Counted from the stretch's first letter, positions 6,507 through 13,997 are shown. The stretch: 14,838 bases of DNA from an uncultured Pseudorhodobacter sp. (GCA_945952425.1 CAMFIX010000022.1:1-14838), one strand, 5' to 3'. The notes: generated from the letters alone by a model not told the origin. Translations and numbers: made by a program.

Positions 6507-7634
6507 ATGTCGGATATCGGAGTGGCCCTGATCGGCACGGGCTTCATGGGCAAAGCGCATGCTTTGGCCTATCGCAGCGTTCAGGCGGTGATGGGCGATG
6601 TGCCCGGGGTGCGGCTGGTGACCCTGGTCGAAACGCCCGCCGCCAAGGCCGCCGAGATGGGCCGCCAGTTCGGCTTTGAAAAGGCCACGGCCGATTGGCG
6701 CGAGGTCTTGGCCGATCCGGCCATCGGGCTCGTCTCGATCACCACGCCGAACGGGTTGCACCGCGAAATGGCCGAGGCCTGCCTGGCCGCGGGCAAGCAT
6801 GTCTGGTGCGAAAAGCCCATGGCCCTGACGCTGGAGGATGCGCGGTCGATGGAGGCCGCCGCCCGCGCCTCGGGCCGGGTCACGCAGCTGGGGTACAACT
6901 ATGCCTCCAACCCCGCCTTCACCCATGCCTGCCGCCTGGTGGCGGGCGGCGAGATCGGCCGCGTCGTCCAGGTGCGGGGCTGGGTCGACGAGGATTACCA
7001 GGCCGATCCGGACCTGCCCTGGTCCTGGCGTGCCAAGATCAAGGATGCGGGGCTGGGTGCGCTGGGGGATATCGGCTGCCACCTGATCTCCTTGCTGACC
7101 GGGCTGGTCGGGCCGCTTGAATCGGTGGTGGGCGAGATGGAGACGATCCACAAGACGCGGCCGCTGCCCGATGGCAAGGGCCGGGCCGAGGTCGAAAACG
7201 AGGACAGCGCGTCGGCGCTCTTGACCTTTGCCAATGGCGTCAAGGGGACGATGGTCGCCTCGCGCTCTGCCTGGGGGCGGAAGTCGCGGCTGGGCTTCGA
7301 GGTCCACGGCACCGAGGGCATGGTGATCTACGACCAGGAGCGGATGAACGAGCTGCAGCTTTACCAGAACCGCGGCGACCGCGCGAAAGCCGGGTTCGTG
7401 ACGATCCTGACCTCGCCCGCGCATGAGCCCTATGGCGCCTTCTGCCCCGCGCCCGGCCACCAGCTGGGCTTCAACGACCTGAAGGTGATCGAAGCGGCAG
7501 GGCTTTTGCGGGCGATCCGCGATGGCGGGCGGCCGAACATCGACTTCACCGCCGGGCTGGAGATCGAGAAAGCCATCCACGCGATTGCCCGCTCGGCGCG
7601 CGAGGGGCGGCGGGTGACGATCGCCGAGATGTAA
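6507..7634 (+). CDS. Gfo/Idh/MocA-family NAD(P)-dependent oxidoreductase
   Basis: Predicted cytoplasmic dehydrogenase of 375 residues, in the family that includes inositol dehydrogenase, glucose-fructose oxidoreductase and rhizopine MocA. The Rossmann nucleotide-binding motif is GTGFMG (10-15). The catalytic lysine motif EKP is at 102-104 (VWCEKPMAL). The C-terminal domain motif GALGDIGCH (184-192) supplies the family's Asp and His (D188, H192). The start is the ATG at 6507, preceded by GAGGAGGATAAG; the upstream in-frame reading through the end of the PanB-like gene is rejected. It is the last gene of the plus-strand operon, 62 bases after the PanB-like gene. In context it probably oxidises the cyclitol or amino-cyclitol released by the MocD/MocE step. 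The exact substrate and NAD versus NADP preference cannot be read here. Confidence 0.93.
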   Translation: MSDIGVALIGTGFMGKAHALAYRSVQAVMGDVPGVRLVTLVETPAAKAAEMGRQFGFEKATADWREVLADPAIGLVSITTPNGLHREMAEACLAAGKHVWCEKPMALTLEDARSMEAAARASGRVTQLGYNYASNPAFTHACRLVAGGEIGRVVQVRGWVDEDYQADPDLPWSWRAKIKDAGLGALGDIGCHLISLLTGLVGPLESVVGEMETIHKTRPLPDGKGRAEVENEDSASALLTFANGVKGTMVASRSAWGRKSRLGFEVHGTEGMVIYDQERMNELQLYQNRGDRAKAGFVTILTSPAHEPYGAFCPAPGHQLGFNDLKVIEAAGLLRAIRDGGRPNIDFTAGLEIEKAIHAIARSAREGRRVTIAEM

Positions 7635-7649
7635 CCGAACGCGGCCCGG

Positions 7650-8516
7650 TCAGAACCACTGGCCGGGCTCCATCAGCCCCAGGTCCATCAGCTGCTGGCT
7701 GCCCCATTGAAACGGCACCGAATTGTGCCAGCGGAAGGTCGGGATGTCGAACTTCGACCCGGCGTTGGATTTCAACGCCTTGGCGGTGCGAAAGCTCGCC
7801 ACCGCCGTGGTGATGTTGTGATGCCAGGGGCAGGCATAGGTGTTGTATTCCTCGTCCGAGAAGGTGAAGTCGCCGCGCAGCACCAGCCCCGGCTTGGCGC
7901 GGAACAAAGCGATCCGGTCGATCTTGCGCCGCGCGGGGGGAACGTGTTCCTCGAACCGCCAGCGCAGACCGCCGAAGAAATCCAGCTGCCGCTCCTTCGG
8001 GTGATTGTGGTTGGCCGGATCGGGCCGACCGAGCGCGTAATACCCCGACTTGTCCAGATGCGCATTCTGCAGGCTGACCGCATTGGGCCAGGTCGTCAGA
8101 TCCTCGGCATAAAGGTCGATGACATAGGACAAGACCGCATCGCGCCGCTCTTCGGTCTGGAAGGTCAGCATCTCGCGGATGTTGCGGCTCTCGCAGAAGG
8201 GATGAAACAGGTATTCGGCGTTGAAGGAGTAATAGAACCAGACCCCCGGCGCCGCCTGCTGGATGCGGTTGATCGCCTCGACCGCGGCGCCCTCGGCCAA
8301 AGGGTCATAGTCGATGCGCACCACCTGCGGCGGAACTTCGCCCAAATCCAGCCCCGCATCGGCCAAAACCAGCACGCGCAGAAAGCCCGCCTTGATGTCA
8401 TGCGCGATGGTCGAGGCGACCTCGACCCCGTCTTCGGCGATCAGGATCGCGACAGGCCCCTTGGCCAGCGCGCTTTTGTCGCCGTTCAGGAATTCGTCCA
8501 GCGAGGCATAGCGCAT
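7650..8516 (-). CDS. Conserved uncharacterised protein, possibly glycosyltransferase-like
   Basis: A 288-residue soluble protein with no signal peptide or membrane segment. I do not recognise a firm family. The N-terminal part alternates strands and helices (VAILIAED, FLRVLVLADAG, VVRIDYD). The centre and C-terminus are rich in aromatic and His/Trp motifs (YYSFNAEYLFHPF, CPWHHNITTAV, FRWHNSVPFQWG), which recalls some bacterial glycosyltransferase-like proteins; that is a low-confidence impression. The start is the ATG at 8514-8516, preceded by GAAAGGAGCCCCGG. An in-frame reading from 8588 would run into the dyad upstream of aroA and lacks a comparable site. It converges on the dehydrogenase with a 15-base gap and is divergent from aroA. 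Codon use matches its neighbours, so there is no sign of recent transfer. Confidence 0.72.
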   Translation of the reverse strand: MRYASLDEFLNGDKSALAKGPVAILIAEDGVEVASTIAHDIKAGFLRVLVLADAGLDLGEVPPQVVRIDYDPLAEGAAVEAINRIQQAAPGVWFYYSFNAEYLFHPFCESRNIREMLTFQTEERRDAVLSYVIDLYAEDLTTWPNAVSLQNAHLDKSGYYALGRPDPANHNHPKERQLDFFGGLRWRFEEHVPPARRKIDRIALFRAKPGLVLRGDFTFSDEEYNTYACPWHHNITTAVASFRTAKALKSNAGSKFDIPTFRWHNSVPFQWGSQQLMDLGLMEPGQWF

Positions 8517-8566
8517 CCGGGGCTCCTTTCGCCCTGTCTGGCAGGGGGGTCTTGCCAAAGGGTTAC

Positions 8567-8602
8567 CGCAAGCGCGCCTCTTGGCCAAGGGTCGCGCTTG
8601 CG
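8567..8602. promoter_or_regulatory. 36-bp interrupted dyad in the divergent promoter region upstream of aroA
   Basis: The outer arms CGCAAGCGCG (8567-8576) and CGCGCTTGCG (8593-8602) are a perfect 10-bp inverted repeat. Centred between them is a second perfect palindrome, CTTGGCCAAG (8580-8589). The whole element overlaps the predicted aroA promoter, so it could be a regulator site or form a hairpin or cruciform. No T-tract follows on either strand, so it is not a clear terminator. Confidence 0.55.
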
Positions 8603-8609
8603 CTATCAG
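8581..8609 (+). promoter_or_regulatory. Predicted aroA promoter
   Basis: TTGGCC (8581-8586) and TATCAG (8604-8609) are spaced by 17 bases, each matching the housekeeping consensus at 4 of 6 positions. Transcription would start near 8616, about 19 bases before the aroA ATG. The spacer is mostly occupied by the right arm of the dyad. The call is by consensus only. Confidence 0.4.
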
Positions 8610-8634
8610 CGGGCCAAAGAGACAGGAGCCTCAG

Positions 8635-9978
8635 ATGTCGCATGGTGCCGCCGATCCGATGACTGCCCGCAAATCCGGCCCGCTGCGGGGCACGGCCTCG
8701 GTGCCGGGCGACAAGTCGATCAGCCACCGCTCGCTGATCTTCGGGGCGATGGCTTTGGGGACGACACGGGTGACCGGCCTGCTGGAGGGCCAGGACGTGC
8801 TGGACACCGCCAAGGCCATGCGGGCCTTCGGGGCGACGGTCACGCAGCACGCGCCGGGCGACTGGTCGGTCGAGGGCGTGGGCGTCGGCAATTTCGCTGA
8901 GCCTGCCGATGTCATCGACTGCGGCAATTCCGGCACCGGCGTGCGGCTGATTATGGGGACGATGGCGACCTCGCCGATCACGGCGACCTTCACCGGGGAT
9001 GCCTCGCTGCGCAAGCGCCCGATGGGCCGGGTGACCGAGCCCTTGGCGGAGTTCGGGACCATGGCCTATGGCCGCAAGGGGTGCCGCCTGCCGATGACGG
9101 TCGTGGGTGCGGCAGATGCCAAGGGCATCCGCCACACGCTGAAAGTCGCCTCGGCCCAGGTGAAATCGGCGATCCTGCTGGCGGGGCTGAACGCGCAAGG
9201 CGAAACCGTGGTGATCGAGCGCGAGGCGACGCGCGACCATTCCGAGCGGATGCTGGTGGGTTTCGGCGCTGAGTTGCACGTCGAAAAGACCAATGCGGGC
9301 AGCGTGATTACCCTGCAGGGGCGGCCGTCCTTGCGCGCCCAGACCGTGGCCGTGCCGCGCGACCCTTCCTCCGCCGCCTTCCCGGTCTGCGCGGCGCTGA
9401 TCGTCGAAGGCTCTGACATTTTCGTCCCCGGCGTCAGCCAGAACCTGACCCGCAACGGGCTGTATATCACCCTGGTCGAGATGGGCGCCGAGATCGAGTT
9501 CCAGAACCCGCGCGAAGAGGGCGGCGAGCCTGTGGCCGATCTGCGGGTGAAGTTCAGCGGCAATATGAAGGGCATCGAGGTTCCCCCCGAACGCGCGCCC
9601 TCGATGATCGACGAATATCCGATCCTGTCGGTCGTGGCGTCTTTTGCCACGGGCAAGACGGTGATGAAGGGCGTCAAGGAGCTGCGGGTCAAGGAATCCG
9701 ACCGCATCGACGCGATGGCCCGCGGGCTGGAGGCGTGCGGCGTCAAGGTCGAAGAGGACGAGGACACGCTGATCGTTCATGGCATGGGCCCGGGCGGGAT
9801 GCCGGGGGGCGCCACGGCGAAAACCCATATCGACCATCGGATTGCGATGTCGTTCCTGATCGCCGGTATGGCTGCGCAAAAGCCGGTTTCGGTCGACGAC
9901 GCCTCGCCCATCGCGACCTCCTTCCCGATTTTCGAGCCCCTGATGACCGGGCTCGGCGCGGCCCTGTCGCATGGCTGA
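8635..9978 (+). CDS. aroA: 3-phosphoshikimate 1-carboxyvinyltransferase (EPSP synthase, class II / CP4-like)
   Basis: Cytoplasmic enzyme of 447 residues joining shikimate-3-phosphate and phosphoenolpyruvate in the sixth step of the shikimate pathway. Class II features resembling Agrobacterium CP4 EPSPS are an N-terminus of MSHGA, VPGDKSISHRS (23-33), RPMGR (128-132), SAQVKSAILLAGLN, IDEYPIL, LRVKESDR and DHRIAMSF. The PEP-site motif is N98-S-G-T-G; residue 100 is glycine, where CP4 has alanine (Ala100) and E. coli has Gly96. The ATG at 8635 follows GACAGGAGCC and matches the CP4 start, so the longer in-frame reading from 8581 is rejected. Its last 8 bases overlap the next gene, and cmk follows that, a common alphaproteobacterial neighbourhood. 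Confidence 0.97.
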   Translation: MSHGAADPMTARKSGPLRGTASVPGDKSISHRSLIFGAMALGTTRVTGLLEGQDVLDTAKAMRAFGATVTQHAPGDWSVEGVGVGNFAEPADVIDCGNSGTGVRLIMGTMATSPITATFTGDASLRKRPMGRVTEPLAEFGTMAYGRKGCRLPMTVVGAADAKGIRHTLKVASAQVKSAILLAGLNAQGETVVIEREATRDHSERMLVGFGAELHVEKTNAGSVITLQGRPSLRAQTVAVPRDPSSAAFPVCAALIVEGSDIFVPGVSQNLTRNGLYITLVEMGAEIEFQNPREEGGEPVADLRVKFSGNMKGIEVPPERAPSMIDEYPILSVVASFATGKTVMKGVKELRVKESDRIDAMARGLEACGVKVEEDEDTLIVHGMGPGGMPGGATAKTHIDHRIAMSFLIAGMAAQKPVSVDDASPIATSFPIFEPLMTGLGAALSHG

Positions 9979-10456
9979 CCGCCTGTTCCGCTGGCTCTTG
10001 CCGCTGGCGGCGCTGGCGGTCTGGGGGCACCAGATCCTGGTGCTTTATCCGCGGCTTGCGGCGCTGTCGGGCCATGGCACGCCCTTCGATCTGCGCGTCT
10101 TCGGCTATACGCTGACCGAGGCGCAGGCCTATGTCGCCCGGCTCTCGCCCGAGGGTCTGGCGCTGTATCTCGGCCCGATCCGGGTGGAGGACACGCTGCT
10201 GCCGCTGGTCCTGATGCCCGCGCTGTTGCTGCCCCTGCAGGGGCGCGGGCAGCTGTGGTTCCTGCCGGCGCTGGTTTACGGCCTGGCGGACCTGGGCGAG
10301 AATATCGCCGTGGCCAAGATCCTGCGGGCGGGGGCCGAGATGCAGGCCTCGGACGTGATCCTGGCCTCGACGCTGACCCAGGCGAAATTCGCGGGGCTGG
10401 CGGTGGCGGGTGTCCTGGCGGGCTGGTCGCTCTGGCGGATGTGGAGGCGGCGGTGA
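9971..10456 (+). CDS. Small hydrophobic membrane protein between aroA and cmk
   Basis: A 161-residue inner-membrane protein with no family I can name. Likely transmembrane helices are at about 6-25, 74-90, 95-116 and 138-156, with a basic C-terminal tail (WRMWRRR). The region between helices 1 and 2 (about 30-70) is polar and could be periplasmic. Translation is coupled at both ends: its ATG lies inside the last 8 bases of aroA, and its TGA overlaps the GTG start of cmk (GTGA). The position is conserved-looking and the codon use ordinary, so it is likely a real gene, but its function is unknown. Confidence 0.82.
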   Translation: MADRLFRWLLPLAALAVWGHQILVLYPRLAALSGHGTPFDLRVFGYTLTEAQAYVARLSPEGLALYLGPIRVEDTLLPLVLMPALLLPLQGRGQLWFLPALVYGLADLGENIAVAKILRAGAEMQASDVILASTLTQAKFAGLAVAGVLAGWSLWRMWRRR

Positions 10457-11043
10457 GCTTCACGGTCGCCATAGACGGGCCTGCGGCGGCGGGCAAGGGC
10501 ACGATCAGCCGGGCGGTCGCGGCCGAATTCGGCTTTGCGCATCTGGACACCGGGCTGCTCTATCGCGCGGTCGGTGCCAAGGGCGGCGATCCGGTGGCGG
10601 CGGCCCGGGGACTGACCGCGGAAGACCTCTCGCGCGGCGACCTGCGCAGCCTTGCGGCCGGGCAGGCGGCCTCCCGCGTGGCCGTTATCCCCGAGGTTCG
10701 CGCCGCGCTGACCGACTTCCAGCGCCGCTTTGCCAGGGCCGAGGGCGGCGCCGTTCTGGACGGGCGCGACATCGGCACGGTGATCTGCCCCGAGGCCGAG
10801 GTGAAGCTTTACGTCACCGCCAGCGCGGAGGTGCGGGCCCACCGCCGCTGGTTGGAGGTCGGCGGCGACGCGGCGCAAGTCCTCGCCGAGGTGCGCGAAC
10901 GGGATGCCCGCGACATGGGCCGGGCCGAGGCGCCCCTGCGCCCGGCGGCGGATGCCGTTGTGATCGACACTTCCACGATGGGCGTGGCCGAGGCCGTGCA
11001 GGCCGCGATTTCCCTGATCCGTCAAAGGCTTCCGCGGAACTGA
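10453..11043 (+). CDS. cmk: Cytidylate kinase, short form
   Basis: Phosphorylates CMP and dCMP with ATP in the cytoplasm; 196 residues from a GTG start that overlaps the preceding stop codon (GTGA). Motifs are the P-loop IDGPAAAGKGT (7-17), LDTGLLYR (31-38, nucleotide-binding), DGRDIGTV (103-110), VTASAEVRAHRRW (121-133) and RDARDMGRAEAPLRPAADA (150-168). Compared with the 227-residue E. coli enzyme, about 24 residues are absent between LLYR and the AASRVA helix, where E. coli has the CMP-binding insert. The catalytic motifs remain, so it is probably a functional compact form. Its last 22 bases overlap the end of the convergent glycosyltransferase gene. Confidence 0.95.
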   Translation: MSFTVAIDGPAAAGKGTISRAVAAEFGFAHLDTGLLYRAVGAKGGDPVAAARGLTAEDLSRGDLRSLAAGQAASRVAVIPEVRAALTDFQRRFARAEGGAVLDGRDIGTVICPEAEVKLYVTASAEVRAHRRWLEVGGDAAQVLAEVRERDARDMGRAEAPLRPAADAVVIDTSTMGVAEAVQAAISLIRQRLPRN

Positions 11044-12791
11044 TCCCACCAATCGGCCCGTGTCATCCGCGCATATCCCGCCGCCCACTCTCGCCGCAGC
11101 CGCCCATAGTTCCACACCAGCCGCCCGAGGTTGCGCAGCATCCTGAAGCCCTCGCCCCAGGTCGCCCGGCGGTTCAACCGCAGCTGCATCACCCTTTGCC
11201 CATCGGTCGAGACATAGGCGATCTCGGCCGCCCCCCAGCACCAGCGCACCACGCCGCGCTGCTTTTGGGTCAGCACGATCCGGTCGCCCCAGTGTTCGAA
11301 CCCCGGCAGCAGAAGGCCGTTCAGACCCAGCGCAAAGGCGATGCGGGTGAGCTTCCACTGCGGGTTAAAGCGGCGGGGCGGCGCGATGGGCGCGGTCATC
11401 TCGCGCCAGACCTCGCTCTGACGGGCGGCGGCGAGGCTGGCGCGGCGGGTGGCGAGGTCGGGCTCCAAGGCCTCGGGGCCCGCCAGGAAATCCTCGACCG
11501 CGGCGTTCAGGCCGCCCAAACTATCCACCTGGTGCTGCATCAGGCTGCGGCCGAAAAAGCGGGTGATGAGCCTCAGGCTGCGGATCAGCCGCAGGTTCTG
11601 CGGCAGGGTGGCGAGGTGAATGAGGTTGCTGCGCAGGTCGAGGTACAGCGTCAGCGAGCTTTCCTTCTCGGTGAAATCGACCTCCTGGTGGCAGAGGACG
11701 CCGGGCAGGGTCACATTGGCAAAGCGGTTGGCGATGCAAAAGCTGGTGTCGTCGCCGCGCACGAAAAACGGGAAGGGCGCGTGGGTCACATGATCCAGCG
11801 GGAAGGCATAGCACCAGAAGCCGCCATAGAAATTCCGCCGCGGTTTCAAGGCGTTGAACTCGGCCTTGAACAGATCAACGGGGTCGGCCAGGTCCAGCCC
11901 GCGCGAGATCGGGCGGAAGGCGCCGGCAAAGGTCGCGCCGTTCTCCCACAGCTCGGTCGGAAATTCGGCCGACATCAGCGCCCCGGCGACGGCGGTGCGC
12001 GGGTCGGTCGCATGGGCGAGGAAGGTCCAGATCCGCGTCAGGCCGGAGGTGTCCAGCGAGGCATCGTCGTCCATGAACAGGCAATGCGTCGCCCCGATCG
12101 CGCGGGCCTCCGCCATGCCGCGGGCAAAGCCCCCGGCGCCGCCGAGGTTGCGGTTGGGGATGACGCGGATGCGCGGCAGCGAGACGGGCTCCAGCGTCTG
12201 GCCGTTGTCGATGACGATAAGGTCAAGGAAATCAGCGAGCTGTGCGGCGCGTCCGGCAAACCGCTCGATCCCGCGGCGGACCTCGGCCTCGCGGTGAAAG
12301 GTGGTGATCGTTAGGGCCAGGTGGGGCAGGCGGCGGGGCGGGTTGGTGGTGGCCCAGGTCAGGCCGCTGACCAGCGCCGCTGTCTCGGCCGTCAGGGCCA
12401 TGTGCAAAAGCGCGGCGCGGCCGATCCAGGCGCGCATGCCCAGCGTGGCGGGTAGCTCCAGCCGGTGGGTCTGGGTCACGGGCTTGCGCTTGGGCGCCGT
12501 CTCGCCGGTGACGGTCAGGGTGACGGTCCCAGAGCCCTCCAGAACCAGCCGCAGGTCGGTCAGTCCCGCCCGCCGCCATTGCTCCAAGGCGAAGATGTTG
12601 TGGGCGGTGTCCAGACGCACGCCACCCATGGGGTCCAGCCGCAGGCCCTGGCCCAGGGGCAACACGGTCACCGGCCCGAACAGCCGCAAGACCAAAGCGG
12701 GCCGCGGATGCTGCGAACCCGGCCAGACCACGCTTTGCAGGGCGAAAACCGCGTCACCCGGCAGGGCCATGCGATGCGGAGCCTCGTTCAT
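11022..12791 (-). CDS. GlfT2-like family 2 glycosyltransferase
   Basis: A 589-residue protein with a GT-A glycosyltransferase core. The N-terminal 150 residues look like a beta-rich accessory domain, as in galactofuranosyltransferase GlfT2. The catalytic domain begins near 157 (LALTITTFHREAEV), with LIVIDNG (191-197), NRNLGGAGG (213-221) and the metal-binding triple aspartate FMDDDASLD (239-247). Further on are FVRGDD (343-348), where GlfT2-type enzymes carry the catalytic aspartate, and H368 in LCHQEVDF. It probably adds a sugar, possibly galactofuranose, to a surface glycan at the cytoplasmic membrane. The start ATG (12789-12791) follows GGCAAGGGATTTCG. No transmembrane helix or signal peptide is evident. 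It lies 58 bases after phoH on the same strand and overlaps cmk tail to tail by 22 bases. The donor sugar is inference. Confidence 0.86.
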   Translation of the reverse strand: MNEAPHRMALPGDAVFALQSVVWPGSQHPRPALVLRLFGPVTVLPLGQGLRLDPMGGVRLDTAHNIFALEQWRRAGLTDLRLVLEGSGTVTLTVTGETAPKRKPVTQTHRLELPATLGMRAWIGRAALLHMALTAETAALVSGLTWATTNPPRRLPHLALTITTFHREAEVRRGIERFAGRAAQLADFLDLIVIDNGQTLEPVSLPRIRVIPNRNLGGAGGFARGMAEARAIGATHCLFMDDDASLDTSGLTRIWTFLAHATDPRTAVAGALMSAEFPTELWENGATFAGAFRPISRGLDLADPVDLFKAEFNALKPRRNFYGGFWCYAFPLDHVTHAPFPFFVRGDDTSFCIANRFANVTLPGVLCHQEVDFTEKESSLTLYLDLRSNLIHLATLPQNLRLIRSLRLITRFFGRSLMQHQVDSLGGLNAAVEDFLAGPEALEPDLATRRASLAAARQSEVWREMTAPIAPPRRFNPQWKLTRIAFALGLNGLLLPGFEHWGDRIVLTQKQRGVVRWCWGAAEIAYVSTDGQRVMQLRLNRRATWGEGFRMLRNLGRLVWNYGRLRREWAAGYARMTRADWWDQFRGSL

Positions 12792-12811
12792 CGAAATCCC
12801 TTGCCTGAACT

Positions 12812-12837
12812 GCATCCGACCTGTCACGGCCGGATGC
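12812..12837 (-). repeat. Inverted repeat in the phoH-glycosyltransferase spacer
   Basis: GCATCCG (12812-12818) and CGGATGC (12831-12837) are perfect 7-bp arms with a 12-base loop, 13 bases downstream of the phoH stop codon on the minus strand. No T-tract follows, so it is at best a weak terminator or an mRNA-stabilising hairpin. Read-through from phoH into the glycosyltransferase gene is plausible. Confidence 0.4.
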
Positions 12838-12849
12838 GTCCGTCAAGCC

Positions 12850-13848
12850 TCAGGCAGAGGCCTCGTCGGCCTCGTAAGCCTCGATGATGCGGCCGACCAG
12901 CGGGTGGCGGACCACATCTTTCGAGGTGAAGTAGTTGAAGGTGACGCCCTTCACGCCCTTCAGGATGCGCTCGGCCTCGGCGAGACCGCTCGCCGTGCCG
13001 CGCGGCAGGTCGACCTGGGTGCGGTCGCCGGTGATGACCATCCGCGAGCCTTCGCCAAGGCGGGTCAGGAACATCTTCATCTGCATCGAGGTCGCATTCT
13101 GCGCCTCGTCCAAGACGATGAAGGCATTGGACAAAGTGCGCCCGCGCATGAAGGCCAAAGGCGCGATCTCGATCCGCTTTTCCAGGATCAGCTTTTCGAC
13201 CTGTTTCGCCGGAAGAAAGTCGTTCAGCGCGTCGTAAAGCGGCTGCATATAGGGATCGACCTTCTCCTTCATGTCGCCGGGCAGGAAGCCCAGACGCTCG
13301 CCCGCCTCCACCGCGGGGCGCGAGAGGATGATCTTTTCGACGGCGCCAGAGATGAACATCGTCACACCGACCGCCACGGCCAGGTAAGTCTTGCCGGTGC
13401 CCGCGGGCCCGATGCCGAAGCCCAGCTCGTTGGCGAAAAGGTTCGCGACATAGGCCTTTTGCGCCTCGGTCCGCGGCTCCACCCCCTTGCGGCGGGTGCG
13501 CAGTTCGACGCCGCCCGAGAACATCTCGATCTGCTCTTCGCGGGGCGTCACCTGCCCCATGCGGATCGTGCCGTCGATGTCGCCGGCCGAGATATGCTTG
13601 CCGGCCTCCAGCTTGGCGTAAAGCCCGCGCAGCACCGCGGCGGCCTGGTCGCGGCAAGCCTTGTCGCCGATCACCGCCAGCCGGTTGCCCCGTCGCAGCA
13701 CGTGAACCCCGGTCTGATGCTCGATCTGGGCCAGGTTGCGGTCGTATTCGCCGCAAAGCTCGATCAGCAAACGATTATCCGGGAACTCCAACACAGTCTC
13801 GATGACGTCGTCCGGGCGGGTCGGGGGGGTCAGCGCGCTGATGCCCAA
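12850..13848 (-). CDS. phoH: PhoH-family ATPase (PhoL/YbeZ type)
   Basis: Cytoplasmic P-loop ATPase of the PhoH/YbeZ family, linked in other bacteria to rRNA maturation with YbeY and to RNA metabolism. From the chosen start it has 332 residues: an N-terminal KH-like region (about 14-80, EFPDNRLLIELCG through GNRLAVIGD), Walker A GPAGTGKT (147-154), Walker B FIVLDEAQN (243-251) and VITGDRTQVDLPRG (271-284). The start is uncertain. No ATG precedes the conserved region; TTG at 13848 has a strong AAGGAG six bases upstream and is preferred. TTG at 13935 would add 29 residues with weaker support. YbeY is not the next gene here, unlike in many proteobacteria: a glycosyltransferase follows instead. 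Confidence 0.93.
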   Translation of the reverse strand: MGISALTPPTRPDDVIETVLEFPDNRLLIELCGEYDRNLAQIEHQTGVHVLRRGNRLAVIGDKACRDQAAAVLRGLYAKLEAGKHISAGDIDGTIRMGQVTPREEQIEMFSGGVELRTRRKGVEPRTEAQKAYVANLFANELGFGIGPAGTGKTYLAVAVGVTMFISGAVEKIILSRPAVEAGERLGFLPGDMKEKVDPYMQPLYDALNDFLPAKQVEKLILEKRIEIAPLAFMRGRTLSNAFIVLDEAQNATSMQMKMFLTRLGEGSRMVITGDRTQVDLPRGTASGLAEAERILKGVKGVTFNYFTSKDVVRHPLVGRIIEAYEADEASA

Positions 13849-13997
13849 AGGGCTCTCCTTCTGGTCAAGATACAGTCGAAGCAGGCTGTCATAAGTCGAA
13901 ATGTGGGGGCGAAGCGGCCTTCTGTCCAGTCTCAATCCGCCCTGATGCCCATCAAGACATCAATATGTAAAGATAAGGTGACATTTTCATCAAAGCA

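Noticed and set aside
7640..7670. Bidirectional terminator between the converging dehydrogenase and uncharacterised genes
   Set aside because: Only a short GCCCGG/CCGGGC pairing with a long loop and no T-tract is present, partly inside coding sequence.
10410..12314. Long plus-strand open frame overlapping cmk and opposite the glycosyltransferase
   Set aside because: It is out of frame with cmk and antisense to a gene with clear catalytic motifs.
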